DNA from: CBDBKL01 sp965206675
GTDB taxonomy: Bacteria; Bdellovibrionota; Bdellovibrionia; Bdellovibrionales; JAKFYE01
Length of the DNA: 64,000 nucleotides
Reading direction: 5' to 3'
Assembly (NCBI GenBank): GCA_965206675.1
Contig: CBDBKL010000007.1
Span: 124,001-188,000 of the forward strand
The notes under the pieces are model-generated. The model saw only the letters and a program-made list of their open reading frames with translations, had not been told where the DNA came from and did not search any database. Made by a program: the position numbers and the translations under genes. Position 1 is the first letter of the stretch; each line of letters begins with the position of its first letter. This document shows positions 44,534 to 53,313 of the stretch, in pieces.

Positions 44534-45618
44534 GAGTGTCTGAAAGCATTAAGAATTTAGCCCCTTATTCGCCTGGAAAATCCATTGAAGAAACACAACG
44601 TGAATTGGGTCTTAATAAGGTTATAAAGCTTGCAAGCAATGAAAATCCCTTGGGGGCAAGTCGCCTTGTTCAAAAAGCTATTTCTGAAGCCTGCTCACAG
44701 ATTCATAGATACCCTGATGCAAAAGCTTTTCAGTTAAAGCAGGCCTATGCTGAGTTTGTTAATGTTCATCCCGATCAATTGCTTTTTGGCAATGGATCTA
44801 ATGAAATTATAAATTTACTCATTCAAACTTATTGTTTGCCAGGAGATGCCATTTTAGTCTCTCAATCCTCATTTATTGCTTATAAAATATGTGCAAAAGC
44901 TTTAAACATTCATGTTGATGAAATACCTCTTAAAGAAGATTTAAGTATAGATATTCAAAAAATAGCAAAACACTGGAATACTCAGCATAAAATTATATTT
45001 TTACCTAACCCTAATAACCCCACAGGAGCTATTCTTTCAAAACATGAGCTTTTATTCTTACTAGATTATTTAAAAGATCAGAAAGAAGTTTTAGTAGTGC
45101 TCGATGAAGCCTATTTTGAGTATGTCAGAGATAAGGAGTATCCGAATGGGATTGAGTTATTAGAAACCTATCCTAATCTTATAGTTTTGCGAACATTTTC
45201 TAAAGCCTATGGTTTAGCGGGGCTGCGGTTGGGGGTTGCTATTGGAGCTTGTGAAAATTTAACCTATGTGAGTAGAGTACGGCAGCCCTTTAGTGTTAAT
45301 GCTCTGGCTTTAGAAGCTGGAATTGCAGCCCTCAAGGATCAAGATCATATCGAACAATCAAAAAAGGTGGTTTGGGAAGGTTTAGATTATCTATATAAAG
45401 AACTTAAACGTTTAAGAATAACATACTGGAAATCTGAGGGAAATTTTGTATTAATTGACGTGAAAAGAGAAGGTATTTTTGAAAAATTATTAAAAGAGGG
45501 ATTGATTTTAAGGCCTGTTAAAATCTATGGTTTAGAAACTCATTTGAGGCTATCTGTTGGTTTGAAAGAAGAAAATCAGCGTGCTATAGCTATTTTAGAA
45601 AAGGTTTTAGTTCATTGA
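44530..45618 (+). CDS. hisC: Histidinol-phosphate aminotransferase
   Basis: PLP-dependent aminotransferase of histidine synthesis; the family also acts on aromatic amino acids. The 362-residue protein opens with LAPYSPGKSIEETQRELG and has KLASNENPLGAS near 36, FGNGSNEII, NPNNPTGAI near 158, DEAYFEY and the PLP lysine in TFSKAYGLAGLRLG near 225. It starts by ATGA overlap with ilvA and ends overlapping cmk. No other his genes are here; in this setting it may mainly serve aromatic amino acid transamination. Confidence 0.92.
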   Translation: MRVSESIKNLAPYSPGKSIEETQRELGLNKVIKLASNENPLGASRLVQKAISEACSQIHRYPDAKAFQLKQAYAEFVNVHPDQLLFGNGSNEIINLLIQTYCLPGDAILVSQSSFIAYKICAKALNIHVDEIPLKEDLSIDIQKIAKHWNTQHKIIFLPNPNNPTGAILSKHELLFLLDYLKDQKEVLVVLDEAYFEYVRDKEYPNGIELLETYPNLIVLRTFSKAYGLAGLRLGVAIGACENLTYVSRVRQPFSVNALALEAGIAALKDQDHIEQSKKVVWEGLDYLYKELKRLRITYWKSEGNFVLIDVKREGIFEKLLKEGLILRPVKIYGLETHLRLSVGLKEENQRAIAILEKVLVH

Positions 45619-46292
45619 AAACTATAAAAATTGTTACAATTGATGGGCCAGTGGCTTCTGGTAAAACTTCAGTGAGTCGAGAAGTTGCCAAAAATTTAGG
45701 ATGGTCTTGGGTCTCTACAGGTGTTTTTTATAGGGGACTGGCTTTTATGGCCTCTGATACCGGGATGAATTTAGAAGATGAAGAGGGGCTTATAAATCTG
45801 ATATCTTCGAAAGATTGGCGCATTAAAATGGGAAATGAAATGACTTATTTTTATTATAAAAAAATAGATATTACGGAAAAGCTGCCAACAGAGAGCATTG
45901 GAGAAATAGCTAGTAAAATCAGCCGATTACCAAGAGTTCGTCAAGCTCTTCTTGAGCCCCAAAGAGAGTGTGCTGCAACGACTGAAAAGGGACTTTTAGC
46001 AGAGGGGCGGGATTGTGGAACTGTGGTTTTTCCCAATGCTCAGGTGAAGATATTTATCACAGCTCGCAAAGACAGTCGTGCAAGGCGTCGGGCCGAAGAA
46101 CAGGGGGGGGATGAAGAAGAGGCTTTAAAGCGGCAGCAAAAAAGAGATGCTATTGATATGGGAAGAAAACAAGCCCCATTGAAAACGCCTGAAAACGCTT
46201 TTGTGATAGATACGAGTGACCTGAGCTTTTTAGATGTTGTTCATCAGGTGGAGTCACATATCCGAACTTCTCTAGGTATTGAATCCGAATGA
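45615..46292 (+). CDS. cmk: Cytidylate kinase
   Basis: Phosphorylates CMP and dCMP. 225 residues with P-loop DGPVASGKTSVSREVA near residue 9, TGVFYRGLAF near 36, AEGRDCGTVVFP near 132 and a lid DSRARRRAEEQ near 155. It begins with a TTG codon inside the hisC stop (AAAAGG lies upstream). GCAGGGGGGGGA in the coding region (about 46104) is a long G run. It is the standard neighbour upstream of rpsA. Confidence 0.93.
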   Translation: MKTIKIVTIDGPVASGKTSVSREVAKNLGWSWVSTGVFYRGLAFMASDTGMNLEDEEGLINLISSKDWRIKMGNEMTYFYYKKIDITEKLPTESIGEIASKISRLPRVRQALLEPQRECAATTEKGLLAEGRDCGTVVFPNAQVKIFITARKDSRARRRAEEQGGDEEEALKRQQKRDAIDMGRKQAPLKTPENAFVIDTSDLSFLDVVHQVESHIRTSLGIESE

Positions 46293-46314
46293 AATAAATT
46301 CTGTGAAAATCCCT

Positions 46315-46342
46315 TTGACTTGTGAAAATGAGTATTTATAAA
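46315..46342 (+). promoter_or_regulatory. Strong candidate promoter of rpsA
   Basis: TTGACT (46315-46320), a 16-bp spacer and TATAAA (46337-46342), about 50 bp before the rpsA start codon. Both boxes differ from consensus at one position only. Confidence 0.6.
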
Positions 46343-46391
46343 GAGAGGCTACTAAAAAAAATGAAAAATACAGGAGGGTTGTTTTTTTAAG

Positions 46392-48230
46392 ATGTCATTA
46401 AATCATCAAAATAAGACTATGAATAAGCTCAGTAAATCAAAGAAAATTCAACAGGACGTTTTAAAAGCATTAGATGCAGAGGATGGAAGTATTGCTCCGA
46501 ACCCAGGAGTATTTTCTAACTTAAAAGCATCAGAGTCTTTTGAAAGCCTTTTTGAATCAGATCTAAAGAACAGTATACAATCAGGCGATGTTGTTAAAGG
46601 AAAAATAGTTTCCATTCATAAGGACTTTGTTCTTGTAGATATTAATTATAAATCAGAAGGCATGATTGATATCAGTGAATTTCGCACTATTGAAGGCCGA
46701 AGGCAAGTTGAAGTCGGTCAAGAGATTGAAGTTTATATTGATAAAGTTGAAAATGAAAATGGAGTGGTTGTTCTTTCAAAAGATAAAGCTGATATGCTCC
46801 AAGCGTGGAATGATATTTCTAGAGCCGTGGAAAGTGGAGAGCTTGTTGAAGGAACAGTTCTATCTAAGGTCAAGGGAGGTTTGAGCGTAGATATTGGCGT
46901 GAAAGCCTTTTTGCCAGGAAGTCAAATTGATTTTCGTCCTGTACGGAACTTAGATACCTATCTGGGTAAGACTTTTAAATTTAAGGTTATTAAGTTTAAT
47001 AAAAAACGTGGCAACATTGTTCTTTCACGTCGAGCCACTTTAGAAGCCGAACGAGAAACAATGAAAACGAAAACTTTGGATATGGTAAAAAGTGGAGAAA
47101 TTGTTACAGGCCTTATAAAGAACATTACAGATTATGGAGCGTTTATTGATCTGGGTGGAATGGATGGATTACTTCATATTACCGATATGAGTTGGGGGCG
47201 AGTTAAACATCCATCAGAGCTTCTTCAAGTTGGACAAAAAATTGATGTAAAGATTTTGAGATACGATGAAGATAAAGAGCGTGTGAGCTTAGGTTTAAAG
47301 CAGTTGGAACCAAATCCTTGGAGCGATGTTATTGAAAAATATCCTATTGGTAAAAAGCTACAGGGAAAGATTGTCAATTTAACGGAATATGGAGCTTTTG
47401 TTGAGCTTGATGAAGGCATTGAGGGACTTATTCATGTGAGCGAAATGAGTTGGACTAAGAGAGTAAAGCATCCTTCTCAACTTCTTAAAGAGGGTGATAC
47501 TGTAGAGGTTCAGGTTTTAGAGGTAGATACTGAAAATCGCCGTATAAGCTTAGGAATGAAGCAATTGCAACCTAATCCTTGGGTTGAATTAAAAGAAAAT
47601 TATTCTCCAGGGACAATCATTGAAGGTGAAGTCAAATCGATTACAGAATTTGGTGTTTTTGTCAGTGTAGAACAAGGTGTTGATGGTCTTGTTCATATTT
47701 CTGATTTTTCTTGGACAAAACGAATTAGTCATCCTTCAGAAATGTTTAAAAAGGGAGATCAGATTAGGGCTGTTGTTTTAGGTGTAGATATTGAAAATGA
47801 AAAATTCAGTTTAGGGATAAAACAATTGGAAGCAGATCCTTGGAGTGATGTCGAAACAAAGTATGCTATTGGTACTCAGCATGAAGTTAAAGTTGTCAAG
47901 TTGACTGACTTTGGTGTTTTTGTTGAGTTAGAGCCCGAAGTTGAGGGCTTGATTCATATCAGTGAATTGACGACAGGCAGAGTGGAAAATGTAGAAGAAT
48001 TCTGTAAGGAAGGTAGCCTTTTGAAGGCTGAGGTTGTTACGATTGATACTAAAGCAAGAAAGATTGGGCTCAGCTCTAAACTTGTAAAATTACGTGAAGA
48101 AAAAGGGGATGTGGAAGATTATGTGAAGAAGGCAACGACAACTTCAAAAACAAGTTTAGGAGAGCTTTTTGGAGAAACTCTTCAACAATCTACTCAGAAT
48201 GAAACAAAGACTACTAAGCCTTCGTCATGA
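46392..48230 (+). CDS. rpsA: 30S ribosomal protein S1
   Basis: mRNA-binding ribosomal protein needed for translation of weakly structured or leaderless-type messages. 612 residues with six S1 motifs, beginning near residues 57, 140, 233, 318, 405 and 492. Motifs three to six share the pattern YGAF(I/V)-(D/E)-L and GLIH(V/I)S. The first two are more divergent, as in S1 proteins that use them for ribosome docking. AGGAGGG precedes the ATG at a slightly long distance; a second ATG at 46419 is possible. A strong promoter lies just upstream. Confidence 0.96.
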   Translation: MSLNHQNKTMNKLSKSKKIQQDVLKALDAEDGSIAPNPGVFSNLKASESFESLFESDLKNSIQSGDVVKGKIVSIHKDFVLVDINYKSEGMIDISEFRTIEGRRQVEVGQEIEVYIDKVENENGVVVLSKDKADMLQAWNDISRAVESGELVEGTVLSKVKGGLSVDIGVKAFLPGSQIDFRPVRNLDTYLGKTFKFKVIKFNKKRGNIVLSRRATLEAERETMKTKTLDMVKSGEIVTGLIKNITDYGAFIDLGGMDGLLHITDMSWGRVKHPSELLQVGQKIDVKILRYDEDKERVSLGLKQLEPNPWSDVIEKYPIGKKLQGKIVNLTEYGAFVELDEGIEGLIHVSEMSWTKRVKHPSQLLKEGDTVEVQVLEVDTENRRISLGMKQLQPNPWVELKENYSPGTIIEGEVKSITEFGVFVSVEQGVDGLVHISDFSWTKRISHPSEMFKKGDQIRAVVLGVDIENEKFSLGIKQLEADPWSDVETKYAIGTQHEVKVVKLTDFGVFVELEPEVEGLIHISELTTGRVENVEEFCKEGSLLKAEVVTIDTKARKIGLSSKLVKLREEKGDVEDYVKKATTTSKTSLGELFGETLQQSTQNETKTTKPSS

Positions 48231-48259
48231 TAGAGCACTTTTAATAAAATGGAGATAGT

Positions 48260-49198
48260 ATGCGTTCATTATTTCAAGATTTCTTTAAAAGTATTGGAAT
48301 TTTTTTCTGTGTTTTATTTGTCGTAGGGCTTTTAACAAGTTTTTTCTTTATTAAGAGTTTTGATCCTGTAAGATCTATACCCAAAGAAGATTCTATTTTA
48401 CACATGAAACTTAAAGGGGCTATTTTTGATCCACATAAATTTCTTAAAAACTTAAGAAAATATTCTCGGGAAGAAGATATTAAAGGTGTCATTGTAGAAA
48501 TTAACTCTCCAGGAGGAGCTGTTGGTCCAAGTCAGGAAATTTATCAAGAATTAGAATATATATCTAAAAGTTTAGAGAAGCCGGTTGTTGTTGTTTCATC
48601 TGATTTATTGGCGAGTGGAGCTTATTATATTGCTTTGGGGGCGGATCATATTTTTGTGAATTCAGGAACTCTAGTAGGTTCAATTGGTGTTATTATGGAG
48701 TTTTTGGATTTACAAGGTTTATACAAGTGGGGTCGAGTTAGCCGATTTAATATTAAAACAGGAGAGTATAAGGATACAGGATCTTCATATAGATCGATGA
48801 GGGAAGATGAGAGAGCGTTTTTACAAGCTCTACTTGATGATGTCTTAGATCAATTTGTTGATGCTGTGACAAAGGGAAGAAAATTAAAATCTGATTTTGT
48901 AAGAGAACAAGCTGATGGAAGAATTTTTACCGGGCGACAGGCTTTAGAATTGGGTTTAGTGGATGAATTAGGTGGTTTTACAGATGCTGTTAGAGTTGCG
49001 GGTGAACTGACAAAGTTAGGTGATGACCCTCCCTTATTTGTTCCTCCTAAGGAAGTAAAATCTCCATTTGAATTGTTGGGCTATATTGATTCTTCAGAAA
49101 GAGAGTCCAGATTAAAAAAAGATTTGAAAGAGTTTTTAAGTTTGAATGCTTTGGGGCAACCTTTATATCTTATGCCTGGGATATTTTTAGGAAATTAA
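48260..49198 (+). CDS. sppA: Signal peptide peptidase SppA (short form, S49 family)
   Basis: Membrane-bound serine protease that degrades leftover signal peptides. 312 residues with an N-terminal membrane helix (about 10-32), VEINSPGGAVGPSQEIY near 80, the nucleophile Ser119 in LLASGAYYIA and a lysine near 171 (GEYKDTG), which has the right spacing for the Ser-Lys dyad. This is the one-domain form. It follows rpsA by 29 bp as in many deltaproteobacteria and precedes the HIT gene by 9 bp. Confidence 0.93.
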   Translation: MRSLFQDFFKSIGIFFCVLFVVGLLTSFFFIKSFDPVRSIPKEDSILHMKLKGAIFDPHKFLKNLRKYSREEDIKGVIVEINSPGGAVGPSQEIYQELEYISKSLEKPVVVVSSDLLASGAYYIALGADHIFVNSGTLVGSIGVIMEFLDLQGLYKWGRVSRFNIKTGEYKDTGSSYRSMREDERAFLQALLDDVLDQFVDAVTKGRKLKSDFVREQADGRIFTGRQALELGLVDELGGFTDAVRVAGELTKLGDDPPLFVPPKEVKSPFELLGYIDSSERESRLKKDLKEFLSLNALGQPLYLMPGIFLGN

Positions 49199-49207
49199 AA
49201 GGGAGAA

Positions 49208-49744
49208 GTGGCAAATTCATCTAAGAAAACCTCAAAATGGCCTAATGAGAGGGATGTTTTATTTCGTCCTGATAGAGCAAAATATATTAAATCAAAATCA
49301 AAAATAAAAGAATGTGTATTTTGTTATGCTCTTAAAAAAGGGATTTCTTATGAGAGTCTTTTATTATTTGTAAATGATAATGCTATGGCTATTTTAAATA
49401 AGTATCCATACAATGCGGGACACTTGTTGGTTCTTCCAAAACGGCATGAGGGTAAGCTTTTAAAGTTATCAGATGAAGAATTTAATTCGACCAATAGGCT
49501 TTTGAGATTTTCAATAGAAGTTTTGCAAAAGGAGTATAAGCCTAAAGCTATGAATGTTGGTTTAAATTTGGGTAAATATTCTGGGGCCGGTATTCCAGAT
49601 CATATGCATTATCATATTGTACCAAGGTGGAGAGGGGATCTTAATTTTTTTCCTTTAATGAGTGGAACAAAAGTTATTTCTGAAAAACTTAAAGATACAT
49701 ATCATCGGCTTTTACCCTACTTTAAGAAATATAAGGAGAGATAA
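49208..49744 (+). CDS. HIT family nucleotide hydrolase/transferase
   Basis: 178 residues with the histidine triad HMHYHIVPRW near residue 137 and the upstream NAGHLLVLPKRH near 72. Two cysteines in KECVFCYAL near residue 36 resemble the zinc-binding pair of Ap4A phosphorylase-like HIT proteins, and the sequence reads like that subgroup. It starts with GTG 49208 behind AAAGGGAGAA. The substrate, probably a dinucleoside polyphosphate or nucleoside phosphoramidate, is not certain. Confidence 0.87.
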   Translation: MANSSKKTSKWPNERDVLFRPDRAKYIKSKSKIKECVFCYALKKGISYESLLLFVNDNAMAILNKYPYNAGHLLVLPKRHEGKLLKLSDEEFNSTNRLLRFSIEVLQKEYKPKAMNVGLNLGKYSGAGIPDHMHYHIVPRWRGDLNFFPLMSGTKVISEKLKDTYHRLLPYFKKYKER

Positions 49745-49747
49745 AAT

Positions 49748-50158
49748 ATGTTTGAATTTGACCATGTAGGTGTAGCTGTTCATCAGATTCAAGACGTATT
49801 AGGAGTTTATAATACTATAGGTTGGGAAGAGGTGGAGATAGAAGAAGTTCCTAGTGAGAAAGTCCGTGTGGGTTTTTTACCTTTTAAGAATCACGTTAAT
49901 ATAGAGCTTTTAGAACCGACAGATGAGACTAGTGTTATTGCAAACTTTTTAAGAAAACGAGGTCCCGGGATTCATCATATTTGTTTTCGAGTAAAAAATT
50001 TGAAATCACATTTGATACGTTTAAAGGAGAAGGGAGTACAGCTTGTTGATGAATCTCCTCGCCCTGGAGCTAAAGGGTGTCAGGTTGCTTTTATTCATCC
50101 TCGTTCGACAGGTGGTGTGTTGATAGAATTGAGTGAAAAAATGGAGAGTGCTCCTTGA
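49748..50158 (+). CDS. mce: Methylmalonyl-CoA epimerase-like VOC protein
   Basis: Vicinal-oxygen-chelate fold of 136 residues made of two beta-alpha-beta units. Metal ligands appear as H in FDHVGVAVH near residue 5, E in VNIELLEP near 55, H in GIHHICFRV near 77 and E in GVLIELSE near 128. This is the methylmalonyl-CoA epimerase pattern, which interconverts the 2R and 2S forms in propionyl-CoA use. No mutase or carboxylase gene is in the window, so a related VOC activity cannot be excluded. It overlaps the next gene by 4 bp. Confidence 0.87.
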   Translation: MFEFDHVGVAVHQIQDVLGVYNTIGWEEVEIEEVPSEKVRVGFLPFKNHVNIELLEPTDETSVIANFLRKRGPGIHHICFRVKNLKSHLIRLKEKGVQLVDESPRPGAKGCQVAFIHPRSTGGVLIELSEKMESAP

Positions 50159-50904
50159 GTTATGGAAATGCTCCTCAAATTCGAATGATGTCTTTAACAA
50201 AAGTGGTTAAATGTCTAATGATCGTTAATGTTACGATTTGGTTGGGCTTACAGGTTATTGTGGAGCAGTTAATTTTAGAGGGGCGTCCCATTACTCAAAC
50301 TTTTGGATTGATTCCCTTTGATGTTTTTAATTTATTTCTCTGGCAGCCAGTTACATATATGTTTCTTCATGATTTAGGGCCATTTCATATACTTATTAAT
50401 CTATTAATTCTCTGGTGGGTAGGAAGTGAGTTGGAAATCAATTGGGGTTCTCGTTTTTTTGCTCTTTATTACTTTGTTTCTGGAATAGGGGCTGCTTTTC
50501 TTTATTTAATAGGATGTTTTATAGCTTTTAGAATTGGAGGAGCAGCTCAGGTTATGATGACGCCGGTCATTGGCTCCAGTGGGGCTATTTTTGGTCTTTT
50601 GCTGGCATTTGGGATTATCTATAGTGAGAGAATTATTTATTTCATGTTTGTGTTTCCTATGAAGGCCAAATATTTTGTTATGATTATTGGTGGTTTGGAG
50701 TTGGTTTACCTTATTAATAATGGAATTGGTGGAAGTCGGGTGGCAAATCTTGCACATTTAGGGGGTCTTATATCGGGTTTTCTTTTTTTAGTCTTTTGGA
50801 CAAGGTATAAACGGCGCACTAAGAAGGTTTTTCAAAAGGGATATAGGCGTCGCTTGAAATTAGTGGTGGATAATGATAAGAACTCTCCAAAGTACTGGAA
50901 CTAG
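50155..50904 (+). CDS. Rhomboid family intramembrane serine protease
   Basis: Six-helix rhomboid core of 249 residues: WQPVTYMFLHDLGPFHILIN near 63, the serine in GSSGAIFGLLLAFG near 142 and the histidine in ANLAHLGGLISG near 200. It has a basic C-terminal tail (RYKRRTKKVFQKGYRRR). The start is TTG 50155 with GGAGAG seven bases before it, which overlaps the epimerase stop; an ATG at 50185 would also keep all helices. It is one of two rhomboids in the window and lacks the soluble insert of the other. Confidence 0.9.
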   Translation: MSYGNAPQIRMMSLTKVVKCLMIVNVTIWLGLQVIVEQLILEGRPITQTFGLIPFDVFNLFLWQPVTYMFLHDLGPFHILINLLILWWVGSELEINWGSRFFALYYFVSGIGAAFLYLIGCFIAFRIGGAAQVMMTPVIGSSGAIFGLLLAFGIIYSERIIYFMFVFPMKAKYFVMIIGGLELVYLINNGIGGSRVANLAHLGGLISGFLFLVFWTRYKRRTKKVFQKGYRRRLKLVVDNDKNSPKYWN

Positions 50905-50926
50905 TTACAATTTTAGGAGGTGAATT

Positions 50927-51103
50927 ATGGGTCTGAAACAAAAAATTCACGATATTCAATTTGATAAACGTCTTATAGAATTTAATTTAAAAAATGGGAA
51001 AATTTCTGAAGCAGAATATAAGCAGTTTCTTGAGGGTTTAGAGGATTCTTCTTCTAATTCAGAAACTGTTAGATTTGATGAAACTCAGGAACCCACACAG
51101 TAG
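50927..51103 (+). CDS. Small hypothetical protein
   Basis: 58 residues, starting MGLKQKIHDIQFDKRLIEFN, acidic at the C-terminus. A perfect AGGAGG lies six bases before the ATG, and the frame is clean between two stops, which supports a real gene. The sequence looks like a short helical hairpin (NLKNGKISEAEYKQFLEGLED) with a disordered tail. It follows the rhomboid gene by 22 bp. I do not recognise a family. Confidence 0.7.
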   Translation: MGLKQKIHDIQFDKRLIEFNLKNGKISEAEYKQFLEGLEDSSSNSETVRFDETQEPTQ

Positions 51104-51139
51104 AAAAGTCCTCAGTTTTATTTAAAAGGTGTTATTGTT

Positions 51140-52084
51140 TTATAGTTGTGTAAGGGTTTCTTTTTCTAGATAGGATTGTGCATCTTTGGATGTTTCAGGA
51201 ACCCATGATTCTGCAATGATTTTAAAGTCATTCCCTTTTTTTTCAAAAAACAGAGTTTTTTTACCAAAATCTTTATTTTTGTCGGAGCGATAGTCTTGTA
51301 AGAATTGAGCTATATATTGATTTTCATGTGAGAAAATAACGGGACTTGAAAATTGTACTTCAATGGTTGAGTAGTGTTTATTTAAGTTTTCTTTATGATT
51401 TTTCCATGACGTCCAATTTTTTCCATCTGAAGAGAAGTGTTTTTTTGAATAAAATTGCATATAAGATTTAATATCTTTAGAGGTCCAAGCCTTTTTCCAT
51501 ATGTTTAAAAATGTAAGTATGTTTTTTCTTTCTTCAATGAGTTCGTCATTAGTCATAGGAGAGGTTGATTTTTCAATAATAACGGCTGTTTGTTGCAGAT
51601 CAACATATTGTGAAATATCAAGAATGCTTTCATTTCTGAGGACAACACAGCCTCGTGAACCACGTTCAAGTCCTTTTTCATCCGGTATGGAATGTAACCA
51701 AATTCCATGCCCTGTTTTTCCCTGTCTTTTGTCAAAGAGGTTGGGATAGTCTAAGGTAAAAGCTCTAATTCCATAGAGATCAAATGAGAGTTCAGTTCCT
51801 TCTTTAATGTTTTGTATGAAGTAAATCCCTTCAGGAGTCCGATGATCTCCGCTTTTGTGTTTGTCACCCTCCTCTTTACCTTGGTCAGAATCATATTCAC
51901 TAATTTTAACGATTGTGCCCTCTTTTTGAGTCCAAACGCTTGTCTTACGATTTTTTTTGTCGACATGAATAGCGTATTTAGGAAAATAGAGTCCTGTTCC
52001 CAATTGAATAAACGCTTTTGGGGCACCAATCGCAACAAAAGGTAGAAAAAAAAGAGTTAGGAAAAGAATAAATTTTAGGTTCAC
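51140..52084 (-). CDS. L,D-transpeptidase (YkuD) with C-terminal NTF2-like domain
   Basis: Periplasmic enzyme that makes or edits 3-3 peptide crosslinks or attaches proteins to peptidoglycan. 314 residues with a signal peptide ending near VAIGAPK, a YkuD domain (about 30-180) with TPEGIYFI, HGIWLH near 130 and the catalytic GSRGCVVL near 145. A second domain (about 195-305) looks like an NTF2-type fold (SKKHFSSDGKNWTSW). This arrangement resembles the LdtF/DpaA-type group. It is divergent from the ankyrin gene. Confidence 0.9.
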   Translation of the reverse strand: MNLKFILFLTLFFLPFVAIGAPKAFIQLGTGLYFPKYAIHVDKKNRKTSVWTQKEGTIVKISEYDSDQGKEEGDKHKSGDHRTPEGIYFIQNIKEGTELSFDLYGIRAFTLDYPNLFDKRQGKTGHGIWLHSIPDEKGLERGSRGCVVLRNESILDISQYVDLQQTAVIIEKSTSPMTNDELIEERKNILTFLNIWKKAWTSKDIKSYMQFYSKKHFSSDGKNWTSWKNHKENLNKHYSTIEVQFSSPVIFSHENQYIAQFLQDYRSDKNKDFGKKTLFFEKKGNDFKIIAESWVPETSKDAQSYLEKETLTQL

Positions 52085-52441
52085 ATTAAGTATCCAAATA
52101 TTATTTTTTATAATTTAAAAAGGTTAATTATATGAAAAGTATCATTTACATTTTGTGTCTATAAGAAATGTTGCATGAATTTAATCTTATTCTCAAGTTT
52201 TTTATAGGTTCTTTGTTTTTCTAGAACTTGGAAATAAATTCGTATTTTGAGAGTATAAAGAGATTGACGAACTGCATTATTTTAAAGTCTTAAGTATTTG
52301 TAACTTAAAAGAATTCACACATGGTTTCTTATAGAAAATAAAAATACTGTTGTATTGGTACATATATAATACTCTATTGGCAGTTTGTACGACAACATGG
52401 TTTACAGTTTTCTAATTTATCTAAAAGGATAAGGTTTTTGT
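52085..52441. other. Divergent intergenic region between transpeptidase and ankyrin genes
   Basis: 357 bp without a supported gene. A TATAAT box at 52365-52370 lies 71 bp before the ankyrin gene, but no good -35 box was found at the right distance. A TTGACG at about 52263 has no matching -10. No repeat was seen here. Confidence 0.45.
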
Positions 52442-53200
52442 ATGTTATATCGAAGTTTAACTGTTTTTACTTTTATCATTTCAATTCAAATTGCTTTTTC
52501 TGTTGAAGCCCAGAAGCTCGATCAGGAGGCATTGCAAAGAGCAGTAGAATTTACGCAATTATACGCAGAAGGTGTAAAAAAGGACTTGACTATTGGTCCT
52601 AATGGAACACGCCATCTAACTATTTTTTTTCGTGACATTCCTTCTTCCTTAGAAGAGCTAGATGTTAAATTGATTGGTCAGTCTGAAGAGTATAAGTTTT
52701 ATCGTGATCAAAAAGGGGAAATAAAAGTTCATAAAAAAACTAGGGCCTTTCACATAGCAGCTTCTTCAGGGGATGTTGATGAAGTAAGACGGTTTCTTGC
52801 TGAAGGTATGGATGTCAATGCTCAAAACTCTCAACGTGAAACAGCCCTTCATCAAGCATTGTCTGAGAAACGTTTAAAAGTTGCAGAGATTTTACTTGAA
52901 GCTGGTGCTGATCCAAATATTCAGGATAGACTAGGTAATACTCCCTTTCATAAAGCTACCGAACCACCTTCAGTAACTTTGCAAGGACGTCAGGGAACAC
53001 TGGAAGAGATTCTTATCAAAATAGCAGCAACGGATATGTTATTGAAAGCTGGTGGGGATATTTATAAAATTAATAAATTTGGTTATAGCGTTCTTGAGTT
53101 TATTAATCAAAGTAGTGGCATCTTTATAACACATGAAGGACCTCTTGGACCCATTCTATCTAGATTAGGAAAAGTATTAGCGTTAGAAAAATGCTATTAA
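52442..53200 (+). CDS. Exported ankyrin-repeat protein
   Basis: 252 residues with a signal peptide (cleavage near FSVEAQ, residue 23). A non-repeat region (about 25-95) is followed by ankyrin repeats with AFHIAASSGDVDEVRRFLA, ETALHQALSEKRLKVAEILL and GADPNIQDRLGNTPFHKA (about 98-185). A last, weaker repeat is MLLKAGGDIYKINKFGYS. Periplasmic ankyrin proteins usually bind proteins, in some bacteria catalase or an envelope enzyme; the partner here is unknown. AAAGGATAAGG precedes the ATG. Confidence 0.85.
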   Translation: MLYRSLTVFTFIISIQIAFSVEAQKLDQEALQRAVEFTQLYAEGVKKDLTIGPNGTRHLTIFFRDIPSSLEELDVKLIGQSEEYKFYRDQKGEIKVHKKTRAFHIAASSGDVDEVRRFLAEGMDVNAQNSQRETALHQALSEKRLKVAEILLEAGADPNIQDRLGNTPFHKATEPPSVTLQGRQGTLEEILIKIAATDMLLKAGGDIYKINKFGYSVLEFINQSSGIFITHEGPLGPILSRLGKVLALEKCY

Positions 53201-53313
53201 TCTTGGCTCATATTATATAAACCCTGTGTCATTTCTTTTGAAAAAGACTAAGCATTGGGAATGTTTTCCTTTAGACTTAGAAAAAGCTCTAAGGATAAAA
53301 AGGAACTGAAACA

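Noticed and set aside
6260..46112. G7-G8 runs inside zapA, the NYN gene and cmk as slippage switches
   Set aside because: The reading frames are intact and the proteins housekeeping or conserved at these places; ordinary codon use explains them.
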